A program made the position numbers and the translations under genes. Positions 17,317 to 25,161 of a stretch of 64,000 nt of DNA are shown in pieces (the first letter of the stretch is position 1; each line of letters begins with the position of its first letter). The DNA comes from Streptomyces sp. NBC_00414. GTDB lineage: Bacteria; Actinomycetota; Actinomycetes; Streptomycetales; Streptomycetaceae. The stretch spans positions 4,712,001 to 4,776,000 of the forward strand of contig NZ_CP107935.1 in assembly GCF_036038375.1 (NCBI RefSeq), in the 5' to 3' direction. The notes beneath the pieces were generated by a model, which saw only the letters and a program-made list of their open reading frames with translations, ran no database searches and was not told where the DNA came from.

Positions 17317-17763
17317 CGCGGGCCCTCCGGGCGGGACGGTTCACATCTGCTGGCCGGTGGGGGCTGGCCGCGCAGTTCCCCGCGCCCCTGAAAGCGGGGC
17401 TGCGCCCCCATGCTCTTGCCCTCAGACGGACGGGGAACGACACGACCGGCCCCCGCCCACGCGGCATCGCCCTCAGGGGCGCGGGGAACTGCGCGGCCCA
17501 CCCCGGCCGACCCGCACGGACCGATCGGCCTGGGGCCCAGCCCCGTTCGTCAGGGACGCGGGGAACTGCGCACTCAGCCCCACCCACCCGCACGGACAAG
17601 CTCACGGGACTTCCACCCCTCAGGGGCGCGGGGAACTGCGCGGCCCACCCCGGCCGACCCGCACGGACCGATCGGCCTGGGGCCCAGCCCCGTTCTTTAG
17701 GGGCGCGGGGAACTGCGCGGACGGCCACGACGAACCCGCGGAGCGCCCCGTATCGTGCCTCGC
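17317..17763. repeat. Cluster of dispersed GC-rich repeat cores
   Basis: This intergenic stretch holds at least five copies of GGGGCGCGGGGAACTGCGC or its complement, at about 17379-17397, 17477-17495, 17553-17570, 17624-17642 and 17700-17718. Two of them belong to an identical 78-base duplication (17471-17548 and 17618-17695, 147 bases apart). No gene is supported here. It separates the prim-pol-like gene from the ABC transporter operon. Confidence 0.8.
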
Positions 17764-18534
17764 ATGACGGTTGCGGTGCGGGTGCAAGGGCTCTGGAAGC
17801 GGTTCGGGGAACAGATCGCCGTCGCGGGGATCGATCTGGAGCTGCCCGCGGGCCAGTTCATCGGCCTCGTCGGACCCAACGGCGCCGGCAAGACCACCAC
17901 CCTGTCGATGGTGACCGGCCTGCTCAGGCCGGACCACGGCACCGTCGAGGTCGTGGGCCACGACGTATGGCGCGACCCCACCGAGGTCAAGGCCCGCATC
18001 GGCGTGCTCCCCGAGGGCCTGCGCCTCTTCGAGCGGCTCTCGGGACGGGAACTCCTCGCCTACACGGGCCGCCTGCGCGGCCTCCCCGGCGCGGAGGTCG
18101 ACAAGCGCGCCACCCAGCTCCTGGACGTGCTCGACCTCGCCGGAGCCCAGCACAAACTGGTCGTCGACTACTCGACGGGCATGCGCAAGAAGATCGGCCT
18201 GGCCGCCGCACTCCTGCACAACCCCGAAGTGCTCTTCCTCGACGAGCCGTTCGAGGGAGTCGACCCGATCTCCGCCCAGACGATCCGCGGCGTACTGGAG
18301 CGCTACACCGCCTCCGGCGCCACCGTCGTCTTCTCCTCCCACGTCATGGAACTCGTCGAGTCGCTCTGCGACTGGGTCGCCGTGATGGCCGCGGGCCGCA
18401 TCCGAGCCCACGGCCCGCTCGCCGAGGTACGCGGCGCGGCGCCCTCCCTCCAGCAGGCCTTCCTCGAACTCGTCGGCGCGAACGGCCGCGACACCGGCTC
18501 CGACCTCGACTGGCTGGGCGGCGGAACCCGATGA
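17764..18534 (+). CDS. ABC transporter ATP-binding protein
   Basis: A 256-residue ABC ATPase. Walker A is GLVGPNGAGKTTTLSMV (about 34-50). The signature is DYSTGMRKKIGLAAAL (about 136-151). Walker B is VLFLDEPFEGVDP (about 157-169), and the H-loop is VFSSHVMELVESL. The sequence is of the CcmA/BcrA exporter-type class. Its TGA overlaps the ATG of the membrane partner. The ATG at 17764 is 7 bases after a TATCGT, so the message may be leaderless. It probably energises an efflux or regulatory ABC-2-like system; the substrate is unknown. Confidence 0.9.
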   Translation: MTVAVRVQGLWKRFGEQIAVAGIDLELPAGQFIGLVGPNGAGKTTTLSMVTGLLRPDHGTVEVVGHDVWRDPTEVKARIGVLPEGLRLFERLSGRELLAYTGRLRGLPGAEVDKRATQLLDVLDLAGAQHKLVVDYSTGMRKKIGLAAALLHNPEVLFLDEPFEGVDPISAQTIRGVLERYTASGATVVFSSHVMELVESLCDWVAVMAAGRIRAHGPLAEVRGAAPSLQQAFLELVGANGRDTGSDLDWLGGGTR

Positions 18535-20168
18535 GCACCGACGCCGCCGCCACGGTCTCCGCCACTCCCGTCGCCTCCGCCACCCCGATCACGGCCGTCG
18601 TCGTACGGCTGAAGCTGGCGCTGCTGCGCAACGGTCTGCGGCAGTCGTCGGGGCGGCGGGCCGCGTACATCGCCTCGCTCGTCGTCGTGCTGCTCTTCGC
18701 CGCGCTCCAGCTCCTCGGCCTGATCGCGCTGCGCGGCAACACGCACGCGCTGAACGTCACGGTGCTGCTCACCGCCGTCCTGGCACTCGGCTGGGCCGTG
18801 ATGCCGCTCTTCTTCCCCAGTGGCGACGAGACCCTCGACCCCACCCGCCTGGTGATGCTGCCGCTGCGGCCCCGCCCCCTCGTCCGCGCGCTGCTGGTCG
18901 CGTCACTGGTCGGCGTCGGACCGCTGTTCACGCTGTGCCTGCTCGTCGGCTCGGTCGTCGCGACGGCACACGGACCGGCGGCGTACGTCACCGGCGTCGT
19001 CGCGATCGTCCTCGCGCTCCTGGTCTGTGTGGCCCTCGCGCGGGCCGTCGCGACCGCCAACCTCCGTCTGCTGACCAGCCGCAAGGGCCGTGACCTGGCC
19101 GTGCTGAGCGGTCTGGTGATCGCGGTGGGCGCCCAGGTCGTCAACTTCGGCGCGCAGAAGCTCGGTTCCTCCGGCCTGTCCACGCTGGACCCGGCGGCGG
19201 ACGTCTTGCGCTGGGTGCCGCCCGCGTCGGCGCTCGGCGCGGTGGACTCCGTCAGCGAGGGCTCGTACGCCGTCGCCCTCGCCCAGCTCGCCCTGAGCGG
19301 CCTGGCCCTCGCGGCGCTGCTGAGCTACTGGCAGCGGACCCTGACCCGGCTGATGACCTCCCCGGACGGCTCGACACTGCAGGCCGCCGAGCCCGCACGG
19401 GACAAGGCGGGGCGCTCCTCCGGACTCGGCAGGCTGCTGCCCGCGGGACGCACGGGCACGGTCATGGAACGCAGCCTGCGCTACGTGTGGCGCGATCCGA
19501 AGACGAAGGCCGCGTGGGTGACCTCGCTCGCGATCGGCCTGATCGTCCCGGTGTTCAACGCGTTGCAGGGGACCGGCTCGATCTACTTCGCGTGCTTCGC
19601 CGCGGGGATGCTCGGCATCCAGATGTACAACCAGTTCGGGCAGGACACGTCCGCGTTCTGGATGGTCGCGATGACGATCTCCTCGACCCGGGACGCGTAC
19701 ATCGAGCTGCGGGGCCGGGCGCTGGCCCTCCTCCTGATCACCCTCCCGTACGCCACTCTCGTCACCGTCCTCACGACGGCGCTGCTCGGCGACTGGCCCG
19801 CGCTGCCCGAGGCGCTCGGCCTGTCCTTCGCGCTGCTCGGCGCGATGCTGGCGACCGGCGCCTGGTCCTCGGCCCGCTTCCCGTACTCGATCCCGCAGGA
19901 GGGCTACAAGAACGTGGCTCCGGGGCAGGCGGGGCTGGCCTGGATCGCGATCTTCGGCGGCATGGTCGCGGCGGCGCTGCTGTGCGCGCCCGTCATCGCC
20001 CTCGCCATCTGGCTGAACGTCTCGGCCGACGGCCAGAACTGGACCTGGCTCCTCCTCCCCCTGGGCGCCGCGTACGGCACCCTGCTCACCTTCTCCGGCC
20101 TGCGCCTGGCCGCCCCCCGGACAGCCCGCCACCTGCCGGAGATCCTGACGGCGGTCAGCAAGGGCTGA
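18531..20168 (+). CDS. ABC transporter membrane protein (exporter type)
   Basis: A 545-residue multi-pass protein with about 12 hydrophobic helices. The first is IASLVVVLLFAALQLLGLIA near residue 45. Cytoplasmic loops are basic (RYVWRDPKTKAAW near 320). It starts in the ATGA overlap with the ATPase gene and forms a two-gene operon with it. No solute-binding gene is nearby, which favours export. The family (large actinobacterial ABC-2-type permease) is recognised by architecture only. The frame stays open far upstream because of GC bias, but the start is fixed by the overlap. Confidence 0.85.
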   Translation: MSTDAAATVSATPVASATPITAVVVRLKLALLRNGLRQSSGRRAAYIASLVVVLLFAALQLLGLIALRGNTHALNVTVLLTAVLALGWAVMPLFFPSGDETLDPTRLVMLPLRPRPLVRALLVASLVGVGPLFTLCLLVGSVVATAHGPAAYVTGVVAIVLALLVCVALARAVATANLRLLTSRKGRDLAVLSGLVIAVGAQVVNFGAQKLGSSGLSTLDPAADVLRWVPPASALGAVDSVSEGSYAVALAQLALSGLALAALLSYWQRTLTRLMTSPDGSTLQAAEPARDKAGRSSGLGRLLPAGRTGTVMERSLRYVWRDPKTKAAWVTSLAIGLIVPVFNALQGTGSIYFACFAAGMLGIQMYNQFGQDTSAFWMVAMTISSTRDAYIELRGRALALLLITLPYATLVTVLTTALLGDWPALPEALGLSFALLGAMLATGAWSSARFPYSIPQEGYKNVAPGQAGLAWIAIFGGMVAAALLCAPVIALAIWLNVSADGQNWTWLLLPLGAAYGTLLTFSGLRLAAPRTARHLPEILTAVSKG

Positions 20169-20192
20169 GCCCCGCCGGGGGTCGGGTGCGTC

Positions 20193-21062
20193 TCAGGAGA
20201 ACCTGTATCCGGCGAAGTCGGCGACGTGGGCGTACCCGATGCGCTGGTAGAGGGCGTTGCTGGTGGGGTTGTCCGGGTCCGTGAACAGGACGACGTCCGT
20301 CGCGCCCGCGGCCAGCGCCGCACGGCTCGCCTCGACCGTCACGGCGCCCGCGTAGCCGCGGCCCCGGAGGTGGGCCGGCGTGTAGACGGGGTCCACCCGG
20401 ACCATGCCGCCGACGACCGAGGTCGCGGCCGCCATCGAGACGGGGGTGCCGTCCGGGGTCTCCCAGAACGTGAAGTGCCTGTCGCCGAAACGCGAGTCGT
20501 CCCAGGCACCGGCGTCGATCAGGTCGATGGAGCGCTGCTCACCGACGTCGACACAGAACTCACGACACCAGCGCACGACGTGCTCACGGTCCTGCCCGCC
20601 CGTGATGCGCCCTCGGCCCGCCGGGAGCGGCTGCGGCGGGGTGAGCGTGCCGAGCCGGTAGAGGTGCGTCCGCCAGAAGGGCACCGGCGACGCGCTCGTG
20701 TGCCGCTGCCACGACTCGGCGAAGGCGGCGGCGGTGTCGTGGTCCGCGATGACGTGGGAGGGCGCGTGGCCGAGGCCGGCCAGGTGAGCGGCGAGGACGT
20801 CCGCCTGCTCGGCGGAGAGGGCGGTGAGGCCCAGGCGGCCCCGCGGACTGAGATAGAAGATCGCGTGGACTTCGCCTCCTGACTCCAGTCGGCCGAAAAC
20901 GGGGGCCGCGGCGTCGTGCCCGGCCGTCCCGCGTATCCGCAGTTTCTCGATGTCCGTCAGCGGCGTGTTGTGCAGGGCGGGGCGCGAGCGCAGGAAGTCC
21001 CCGGCCCGGGCGAGGAAGTCGTCGATGTCTTGGGTGAGGTGCCAACAGGCGTCCGGGAGCAT
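20193..21062 (-). CDS. GNAT-family N-acetyltransferase
   Basis: A 289-residue protein. The C-terminal half carries a GNAT acetyl-CoA site: VDPVYTPAHLRGRGYAGAV (about 223-241; R/QxxGxG/A) followed by LFTDPDNPTSNALYQRIGY. The N-terminal half is a divergent GNAT-like repeat as in other double-GNAT actinobacterial proteins. It would transfer an acetyl group from acetyl-CoA to an unknown amine. It is convergent with the ABC operon, 24 bases from its stop. Confidence 0.85.
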   Translation of the reverse strand: MLPDACWHLTQDIDDFLARAGDFLRSRPALHNTPLTDIEKLRIRGTAGHDAAAPVFGRLESGGEVHAIFYLSPRGRLGLTALSAEQADVLAAHLAGLGHAPSHVIADHDTAAAFAESWQRHTSASPVPFWRTHLYRLGTLTPPQPLPAGRGRITGGQDREHVVRWCREFCVDVGEQRSIDLIDAGAWDDSRFGDRHFTFWETPDGTPVSMAAATSVVGGMVRVDPVYTPAHLRGRGYAGAVTVEASRAALAAGATDVVLFTDPDNPTSNALYQRIGYAHVADFAGYRFS

Positions 21063-21247
21063 GCTTCATGATCCCGGACGGCCTCGGCCCGGGGAGCATC
21101 GCTCGACGCCTTTCGGCCAAGCGCTCCGACTGACTGGCGGCGGGGAACGGTCCACGATCCCGGGAGCGGCCGACGGTCCCGGAACGGCCACCGGTCCCGG
21201 AAACAGCCCGCTGTCAGACGGTGCCGGCGCCGATTCCCCGCCGCGCC

Positions 21248-22141
21248 CTACCGAAGCACTTCGTCAAGGAACGGCTCGACCGCCGCCCGCCACGCCTCCG
21301 GCTGGTCGTAGTGCACGAGATGCCCCGCCTCGGCCACCTCCGCGTACCGCCCGTCGGGCAGCACCCGGACCATCTCCTGGGACTCGGCCCGCCCCAGCTC
21401 CCCGTCGAGGCCACGCACGACCAGCGTGGGGCACCGCACCTGGGCCAGCTCCTCCCAGTGCGCGTCGTACACCCACGTCTCCCGCGACTTGAGCATCTGC
21501 TCGGGCTCGAAGACGGGCCGCCACCCGTCCTCGTGCTCGGCCATGACCTCGGCGTAGAACTCACCGCGCGAGGTGTTCGGCCGCTCCACCCAGGGGTCGT
21601 CCTCGCCGAACCACTTCCGTACGTCCGCGAGCGTGGCGAACGGGACCGGCCAGGACTTGAACCACTCCTCCCACTCGCGCTGCGAGGCACCCCCGAGCGC
21701 CGAGGCCCGCATGTCGCAGATGACCAGGCCGCGCACCAGGTCGGGCCGTCTGGCCGCGAGCTGCCAGGCCGTCAGGGCTCCCATCGCGTGGCCGATGAGG
21801 ACGGCCGGGGCGAGGCCCAGCTCTTCGAGGGCGGCCTCCGCGTCCTCGACGTACGCCCCGCGGGTGTACTCCGTCTCCGGCGGCTTCGCACTCTGTCCGT
21901 GGCCCCGCTGGTCGAGTGCCACGGCCCGGTGCCGCTCGGACAGCCAGCGGGCGGTGGACGCCCAGTGCGAGGCACGGCCCATGAGCCCGTGCAATAACAG
22001 CACTCCGGGTGTCTGCTCGGCCCCGCCCGTCCTCGACCCGGCCGGACCGCTCCTGCCCGGATCGGTCTTGGGAGGATCGGCGAACTCCCAGGCAGCGAGG
22101 CGTATCCCGCTCGCACCGGTCACGTCGATGCGCCGCACCAT
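21248..22141 (-). CDS. Alpha/beta-hydrolase-fold protein with Ala at the nucleophile position
   Basis: A 297-residue alpha/beta-hydrolase-fold protein. The oxyanion strand is VLLLHGLMGRASHW (about 58-71). The nucleophile elbow reads VLIGHAMGALTAWQ, so residue 119 is Ala where hydrolases have Ser (usual GHSMG); the codon is GCG at 21785-21787. The expected acid (VRGLDGELG) and base (EAGHLVHYDQP) are present. It may be a non-hydrolytic binder, or use another residue. The ATG at 22141 has a G-rich ribosome site. A palindrome at 22270-22289 is upstream. Confidence 0.8.
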   Translation of the reverse strand: MVRRIDVTGASGIRLAAWEFADPPKTDPGRSGPAGSRTGGAEQTPGVLLLHGLMGRASHWASTARWLSERHRAVALDQRGHGQSAKPPETEYTRGAYVEDAEAALEELGLAPAVLIGHAMGALTAWQLAARRPDLVRGLVICDMRASALGGASQREWEEWFKSWPVPFATLADVRKWFGEDDPWVERPNTSRGEFYAEVMAEHEDGWRPVFEPEQMLKSRETWVYDAHWEELAQVRCPTLVVRGLDGELGRAESQEMVRVLPDGRYAEVAEAGHLVHYDQPEAWRAAVEPFLDEVLR

Positions 22142-22269
22142 ACGCTGGCACCCCCCTTGATCCACTCGCCCGGCTCGTCCCGCACGAGCCGGCCGGTCCA
22201 CTCGTACCGTCGGCCGTACCGCTGCTCCTGCTGGTTGTTCCTGCGTAATCCGTGGTCGTTCCGTCACTC

Positions 22270-22289
22270 ATACGCTATCGAATGCGTAT
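22270..22289. promoter_or_regulatory. Palindrome ATACGC-N8-GCGTAT
   Basis: Perfect 6-bp arms lie about 130 bases upstream of the alpha/beta-hydrolase start, in an AT-richer stretch. It may be an operator for that gene. No regulator is linked. Confidence 0.4.
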
Positions 22290-22459
22290 TCGAAAGTGGG
22301 TTCCTTGGCGGTAACACCCCTCCTTCGAGTGACCTCGCTCAAGGATTGACCGCCGCCGTCGAGGGGAGATCTTCAACGGGAGGCGGGCCGCTCGGGGAAA
22401 ACGGTCCGAAGGGGATGACCCTGGGAGCTCGGGGCTCCGGGTCAGCACAGGGGAGGACA

Positions 22460-22487
22460 GGCCCCGGCGCCTCACGGCGCCGGGGCC
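22460..22487. terminator. Strong orphan hairpin
   Basis: GGCCCCGGCGCC-TCAC-GGCGCCGGGGCC is a perfect 12-bp stem with a 4-base loop, extended by GAGGA/TCCTC outside. It has the form of a terminator but lies at least 300 bases from any called gene end, so it may end a small untranslated RNA. Confidence 0.6.
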
Positions 22488-22598
22488 CTCCTCAGGTCCG
22501 CGGCACATCCTTGCGCCCCCTCCCCGACCGCGCGCCGGCGCCGCTGCCGTCACGGTCAAGAGCCCTCAGGTCATATGCCTCTCGCGACAGCCTTGCAT

Positions 22599-22615
22599 GC
22601 GAACGGTCCGTTCGC
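22599..22615. promoter_or_regulatory. TetR-like palindrome with no regulator
   Basis: GCGAACGG-T-CCGTTCGC is a perfect 8-bp inverted repeat, typical of a TetR operator. About 30 bases on, GGAGG precedes a GTG frame of 18 codons (22657-22713) that reads VGQLRAWLRELTTRSGAG and stops. This may be the start of a lost gene. Confidence 0.5.
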
Positions 22616-22905
22616 TGCGATTCCGCGCACTGAATCTTTGTTTCTGGAGGAACGTCGAGGTGGGGCAACTGAGGGCTTGGCTAAGGGAGTTGACGACGAG
22701 GTCAGGAGCGGGATGAGGCAGCCGGGAGAGGCCCTGGTCCAGGCCACGCTCCCCGGCACGCCCCGGGTGGCCACCGCGCACGACGGCGCCCGGGCCAGGC
22801 GCACGCAGTCCCCCACGACCGGCCCGCGGACGGCCCACGGCCGACCCCGCTCCCCGTCCGGTCCCGTGCGCACAGCGCACAGCGGCCGACGGGGGGGGCG
22901 GTCGA

Positions 22906-23150
22906 CGCGGGGTCGACGTACAGCGGTCGACGCACGGGGGCAGCGCACAGCGGTCGACGCGCGGAGTCGGCGCACCGCAGCCGACGCGCGGCGGTCGACG
23001 CGGGGCCGACACACGGCGGTCAGCACACGGGGTCGGCACGCGGCGGTCGACGCACGGAGTCGATGCACAGCGCCGACGCGCGAGGCGGGCACACGGCGGT
23101 CGACACACGGGGTCGGCCCACAGCAGTCGACGCACAGCGCCGAGGCGCCG
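22906..23150. repeat. Degenerate 27-bp tandem repeat (minisatellite)
   Basis: About nine degenerate copies of a unit near CGGCGGTCGACGCACGGAGT + CGGCACA. The period of 27 is a multiple of three, so both strands show nine-residue repeats (for example GRRTAVDAR), but no start, ribosome site or domain supports translation. GTCGAC recurs at many positions. Copies differ by substitutions and small indels. Confidence 0.7.
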
Positions 23151-23194
23151 CTCGGCGGCCCGGGGGCGTGACGGCCCGGCGGCCCGGCGCTGCG

Positions 23195-23285
23195 GCTACC
23201 GCTTCGCCACGAACACCGGCCCGGCGGCCCAGCGGCCAGCGGCCCGGCGCCGTCGCGCCGCGAGCTACCGCTTCGCCACGAACAC
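23195..23285. repeat. 22-bp direct repeat of the iron-repressor gene tail
   Basis: GCTACCGCTTCGCCACGAAC + AC occurs at 23195-23216 and 23264-23285. The second copy holds the last six codons and the stop of the iron-repressor gene. The 69-base offset suggests a local duplication, with CGGCCCGGCG-rich DNA between the copies. Confidence 0.75.
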
Positions 23286-23957
23286 GTGGGACGCCACGTC
23301 CGACTCCAGCTCCGCGGCTTCTCCGCCGCTGCCCACGAGCACCCCGCCCGCGGACTCCGTCACGCTGACGACCGAGCCGGGCTGCACGCCCGCCCGACGC
23401 AGCGTGTACATCAGCTGTGCGTCCGTCTGGATCGGCTCACCGATGCGGCGGACGACGACCGTCTTGCCGTCGAGACCGGGGTCGAGGTCGGCCAGCGAGA
23501 CCATGCCCGCGTCCAGGAACGGGTCCGCCACGTCCTTCTCGCCCAGCTCCTCAAGGCCCGGGATCGGGTTCCCGTACGGCGACTCGGTCGGGTGGCGCAG
23601 CAGTTCGAGCACCCGGCGCTCGACCGCCTCGCTCATCACGTGCTCCCAGCGGCAGGCCTCCGCGTGCACCTGCTCCCACTCCAGGCCGATCACGTCGACG
23701 AGCAGACACTCGGCGAGGCGGTGCTTGCGCATCACGCGCGTGGCCAGCCGGCGGCCCTCCTCCGTGAGCTCCAGGTGGCGGTCGCTGGCGACGGCCACGA
23801 GACCGTCGCGCTCCATGCGCGCCACGGTCTGGCTGACGGTCGGCCCGCTCTGGTCGAGCCGCTCGGCGATCCGGGCGCGCATGGGGACCACACCTTCCTC
23901 CTCCAGCTCAAGGATGGTGCGGAGATACATCTCCGTGGTGTCGATCAGTCCGGACAT
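23265..23957 (-). CDS. dmdR1: Iron-dependent repressor of the DtxR/IdeR family (DmdR1/DesR type)
   Basis: A 230-residue DtxR-family repressor. The winged helix spans residues 1-73, with recognition helix QSGPTVSQTVARMERDG. Metal ligands fall at the same numbers as in Corynebacterium DtxR: Met10, His79, Glu83, His98, Cys102, Glu105 and His106. A C-terminal SH3-like domain (about 150-230) follows. With Fe2+ it represses siderophore and iron-uptake genes. The gene is divergent from a SIS-domain gene, as around S. coelicolor dmdR1. No iron box was found within this window. A long antisense frame overlaps it. Confidence 0.9.
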   Translation of the reverse strand: MSGLIDTTEMYLRTILELEEEGVVPMRARIAERLDQSGPTVSQTVARMERDGLVAVASDRHLELTEEGRRLATRVMRKHRLAECLLVDVIGLEWEQVHAEACRWEHVMSEAVERRVLELLRHPTESPYGNPIPGLEELGEKDVADPFLDAGMVSLADLDPGLDGKTVVVRRIGEPIQTDAQLMYTLRRAGVQPGSVVSVTESAGGVLVGSGGEAAELESDVASHVFVAKR

Positions 23958-24164
23958 ACGTGCCCCTCGATTAGCTCTGCCGGAGGCTGGGTGGCTCACC
24001 GGCGTGTGCGCTGGCCCTGGCAGCAATTCTGACGCATCCCACTGACAACCGTGCCGCACCGTCGGAACCACGTGCTGACGACTGCCTGCGCGATTCGGCC
24101 GGGCCCGGCACCCGGCCGGGTGGAAAGGGGCCCTCGTAACCCAGTGTCGCCCCTGCGGAGCGTA

Positions 24165-24194
24165 TTGACACAGCAGTGGTCCAGACCGCAACGT
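24165..24194 (+). promoter_or_regulatory. Putative promoter of the SIS gene
   Basis: TTGACA (24165-24170) is followed after 18 bases by CAACGT (24189-24194). The -35 is perfect and the -10 is weak. It precedes the SIS-domain start by 34 bases. Confidence 0.4.
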
Positions 24195-24227
24195 GATCCG
24201 CGACACGACGCAGAAGGAGCTTCGCCG

Positions 24228-24986
24228 ATGAGCGACAGCAAGCTGGCCGGGCAGTTCTTCGACGCCGCGATCGGCCTGCTGCAGCGGGTGCGGGACGAAG
24301 AGGCCCAGGCGATCGAGGCCGCCGGGACGATGATCGCGGACACCGTCGCCGACGGCGGCCGGCTCTTCGCCTTCGGTGCCGGGCACTCGTCGCTGGCCGC
24401 GCAGGACCTCGTCTACCGCGCGGGCAGTCTCGCGCTGATGAATCTGCTCGCCGTGCCGGGCGCGGTCGGCGTCGACGTCATGCCCGCGACGCTGGGCTCC
24501 GCGCTGGAACGGGTGGACGGCCTCGCGAGCGCGGTCCTCGGCGCCAGTCCGGCCCGCGCCGGCGACCTCCTGGTGGTCATCTCCCTCTCCGGGCGCAACG
24601 CGCTCCCCGTCGAGATGGCGATGAGCGCCCGCGCCCTCGGCCTCAAGGTCATCGGCGTCACCTCGGTCGCGTACGCCTCCGAGACGCGGTCCCGGCACGC
24701 GTCGGGGACGTATCTGAAGGACCACTGCGACGTCGTCCTCGACTCGAAGATCGCGATCGGGGACGCGGAACTCACCCTCGACACCATCCCGGCGCCGTTC
24801 GCGTCCGCGTCGACGGTGGTGACCTCGGCCGTCCTGCAGTCGGTCATGGCGACGGCGGCGGGTGTCCTCGCGGACCGCGGGATCGAGCCTCCGCTGCTGC
24901 GGTCCGGGAACGTGGACGGCGGCCTGGAGTGGAACGACCGGGTCTTCACGGAGTACGGGGACCGGATCTTCTACTGGCAGCGGTGA
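24228..24986 (+). CDS. SIS-domain sugar-phosphate-binding protein
   Basis: A 252-residue SIS-domain protein. Sugar-phosphate loops are FAFGAGHSSLAAQDLVYRAG (about 46-65) and LLVVISLSGRNALPVEMA (about 108-125, with the S-x-S-G-x-N/S phosphate motif). It is typical of phosphosugar isomerases or regulators of the YfeU/GmhA-like type. AAGGAG at 24214-24219 fixes the ATG at 24228. The likely role is in amino-sugar or heptose phosphate metabolism, by family only. Confidence 0.85.
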   Translation: MSDSKLAGQFFDAAIGLLQRVRDEEAQAIEAAGTMIADTVADGGRLFAFGAGHSSLAAQDLVYRAGSLALMNLLAVPGAVGVDVMPATLGSALERVDGLASAVLGASPARAGDLLVVISLSGRNALPVEMAMSARALGLKVIGVTSVAYASETRSRHASGTYLKDHCDVVLDSKIAIGDAELTLDTIPAPFASASTVVTSAVLQSVMATAAGVLADRGIEPPLLRSGNVDGGLEWNDRVFTEYGDRIFYWQR

Positions 24987-25161
24987 GCCTGCCGGTCGTT
25001 GCGGCCGATCGGAGCCGCACCCCTGAAGAGCGGGACTTCGCCCCTGCCCTCCAGCCCGGTCGGCGCTCGTCTTTCAGCCCGTCCGGCGTTCGAGGACGAG
25101 GCCGTTCAGGCCGATGGGGGGTCTGGGGGCGCAGCCCCCAGGGGTGGGAGGGGCCCGCCCC
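24987..25161. repeat. Streptomyces intergenic repeat with terminator hairpin
   Basis: The gap between convergent genes contains TCCGGCGTTCGAGGACGAGG (25082-25101) and the hairpin CTGGGGGC-GCA-GCCCCCAG (25123-25141), followed by a second GGGCCCGCCCC stem. This is the common family of 3'-end elements scattered in Streptomyces genomes, different from the GCGCGGGGAACTGCGC core elsewhere in the window. It probably ends both transcripts. Confidence 0.65.

Larger units (their letters stand above)
22142..23264. other. 1.1-kb region without a convincing gene
   Basis: Several long frames exist, but none shows Streptomyces codon bias or a recognisable domain. In order it holds an ATACGC-N8-GCGTAT palindrome, a strong orphan hairpin (22460-22487), a TetR-like palindrome (22599-22615) with a ribosome site and an 18-codon frame behind it, a 27-bp minisatellite (about 22906-23150), and a duplicated fragment of the iron-repressor gene tail (23195-23216). 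It looks like decayed or regulatory DNA. Confidence 0.6.

Noticed and set aside
16755..18530. Long open frame running into the ABC membrane-protein gene, giving a giant protein
   Set aside because: It crosses the prim-pol-like gene, the repeat cluster and the ATPase gene in another frame. The ATGA overlap at 18531 is the natural start.
22566..23171. Overlapping open frames of 170-200 codons on both strands
   Set aside because: They lie over a minisatellite, lack domains and codon bias, and appear in several frames at once, as expected of GC-rich repeats.
23286..24227. Iron box (TTAGGTTAGGCT-type) for the DmdR1-like repressor
   Set aside because: No convincing match was found in this promoter region or noticed elsewhere in the window.
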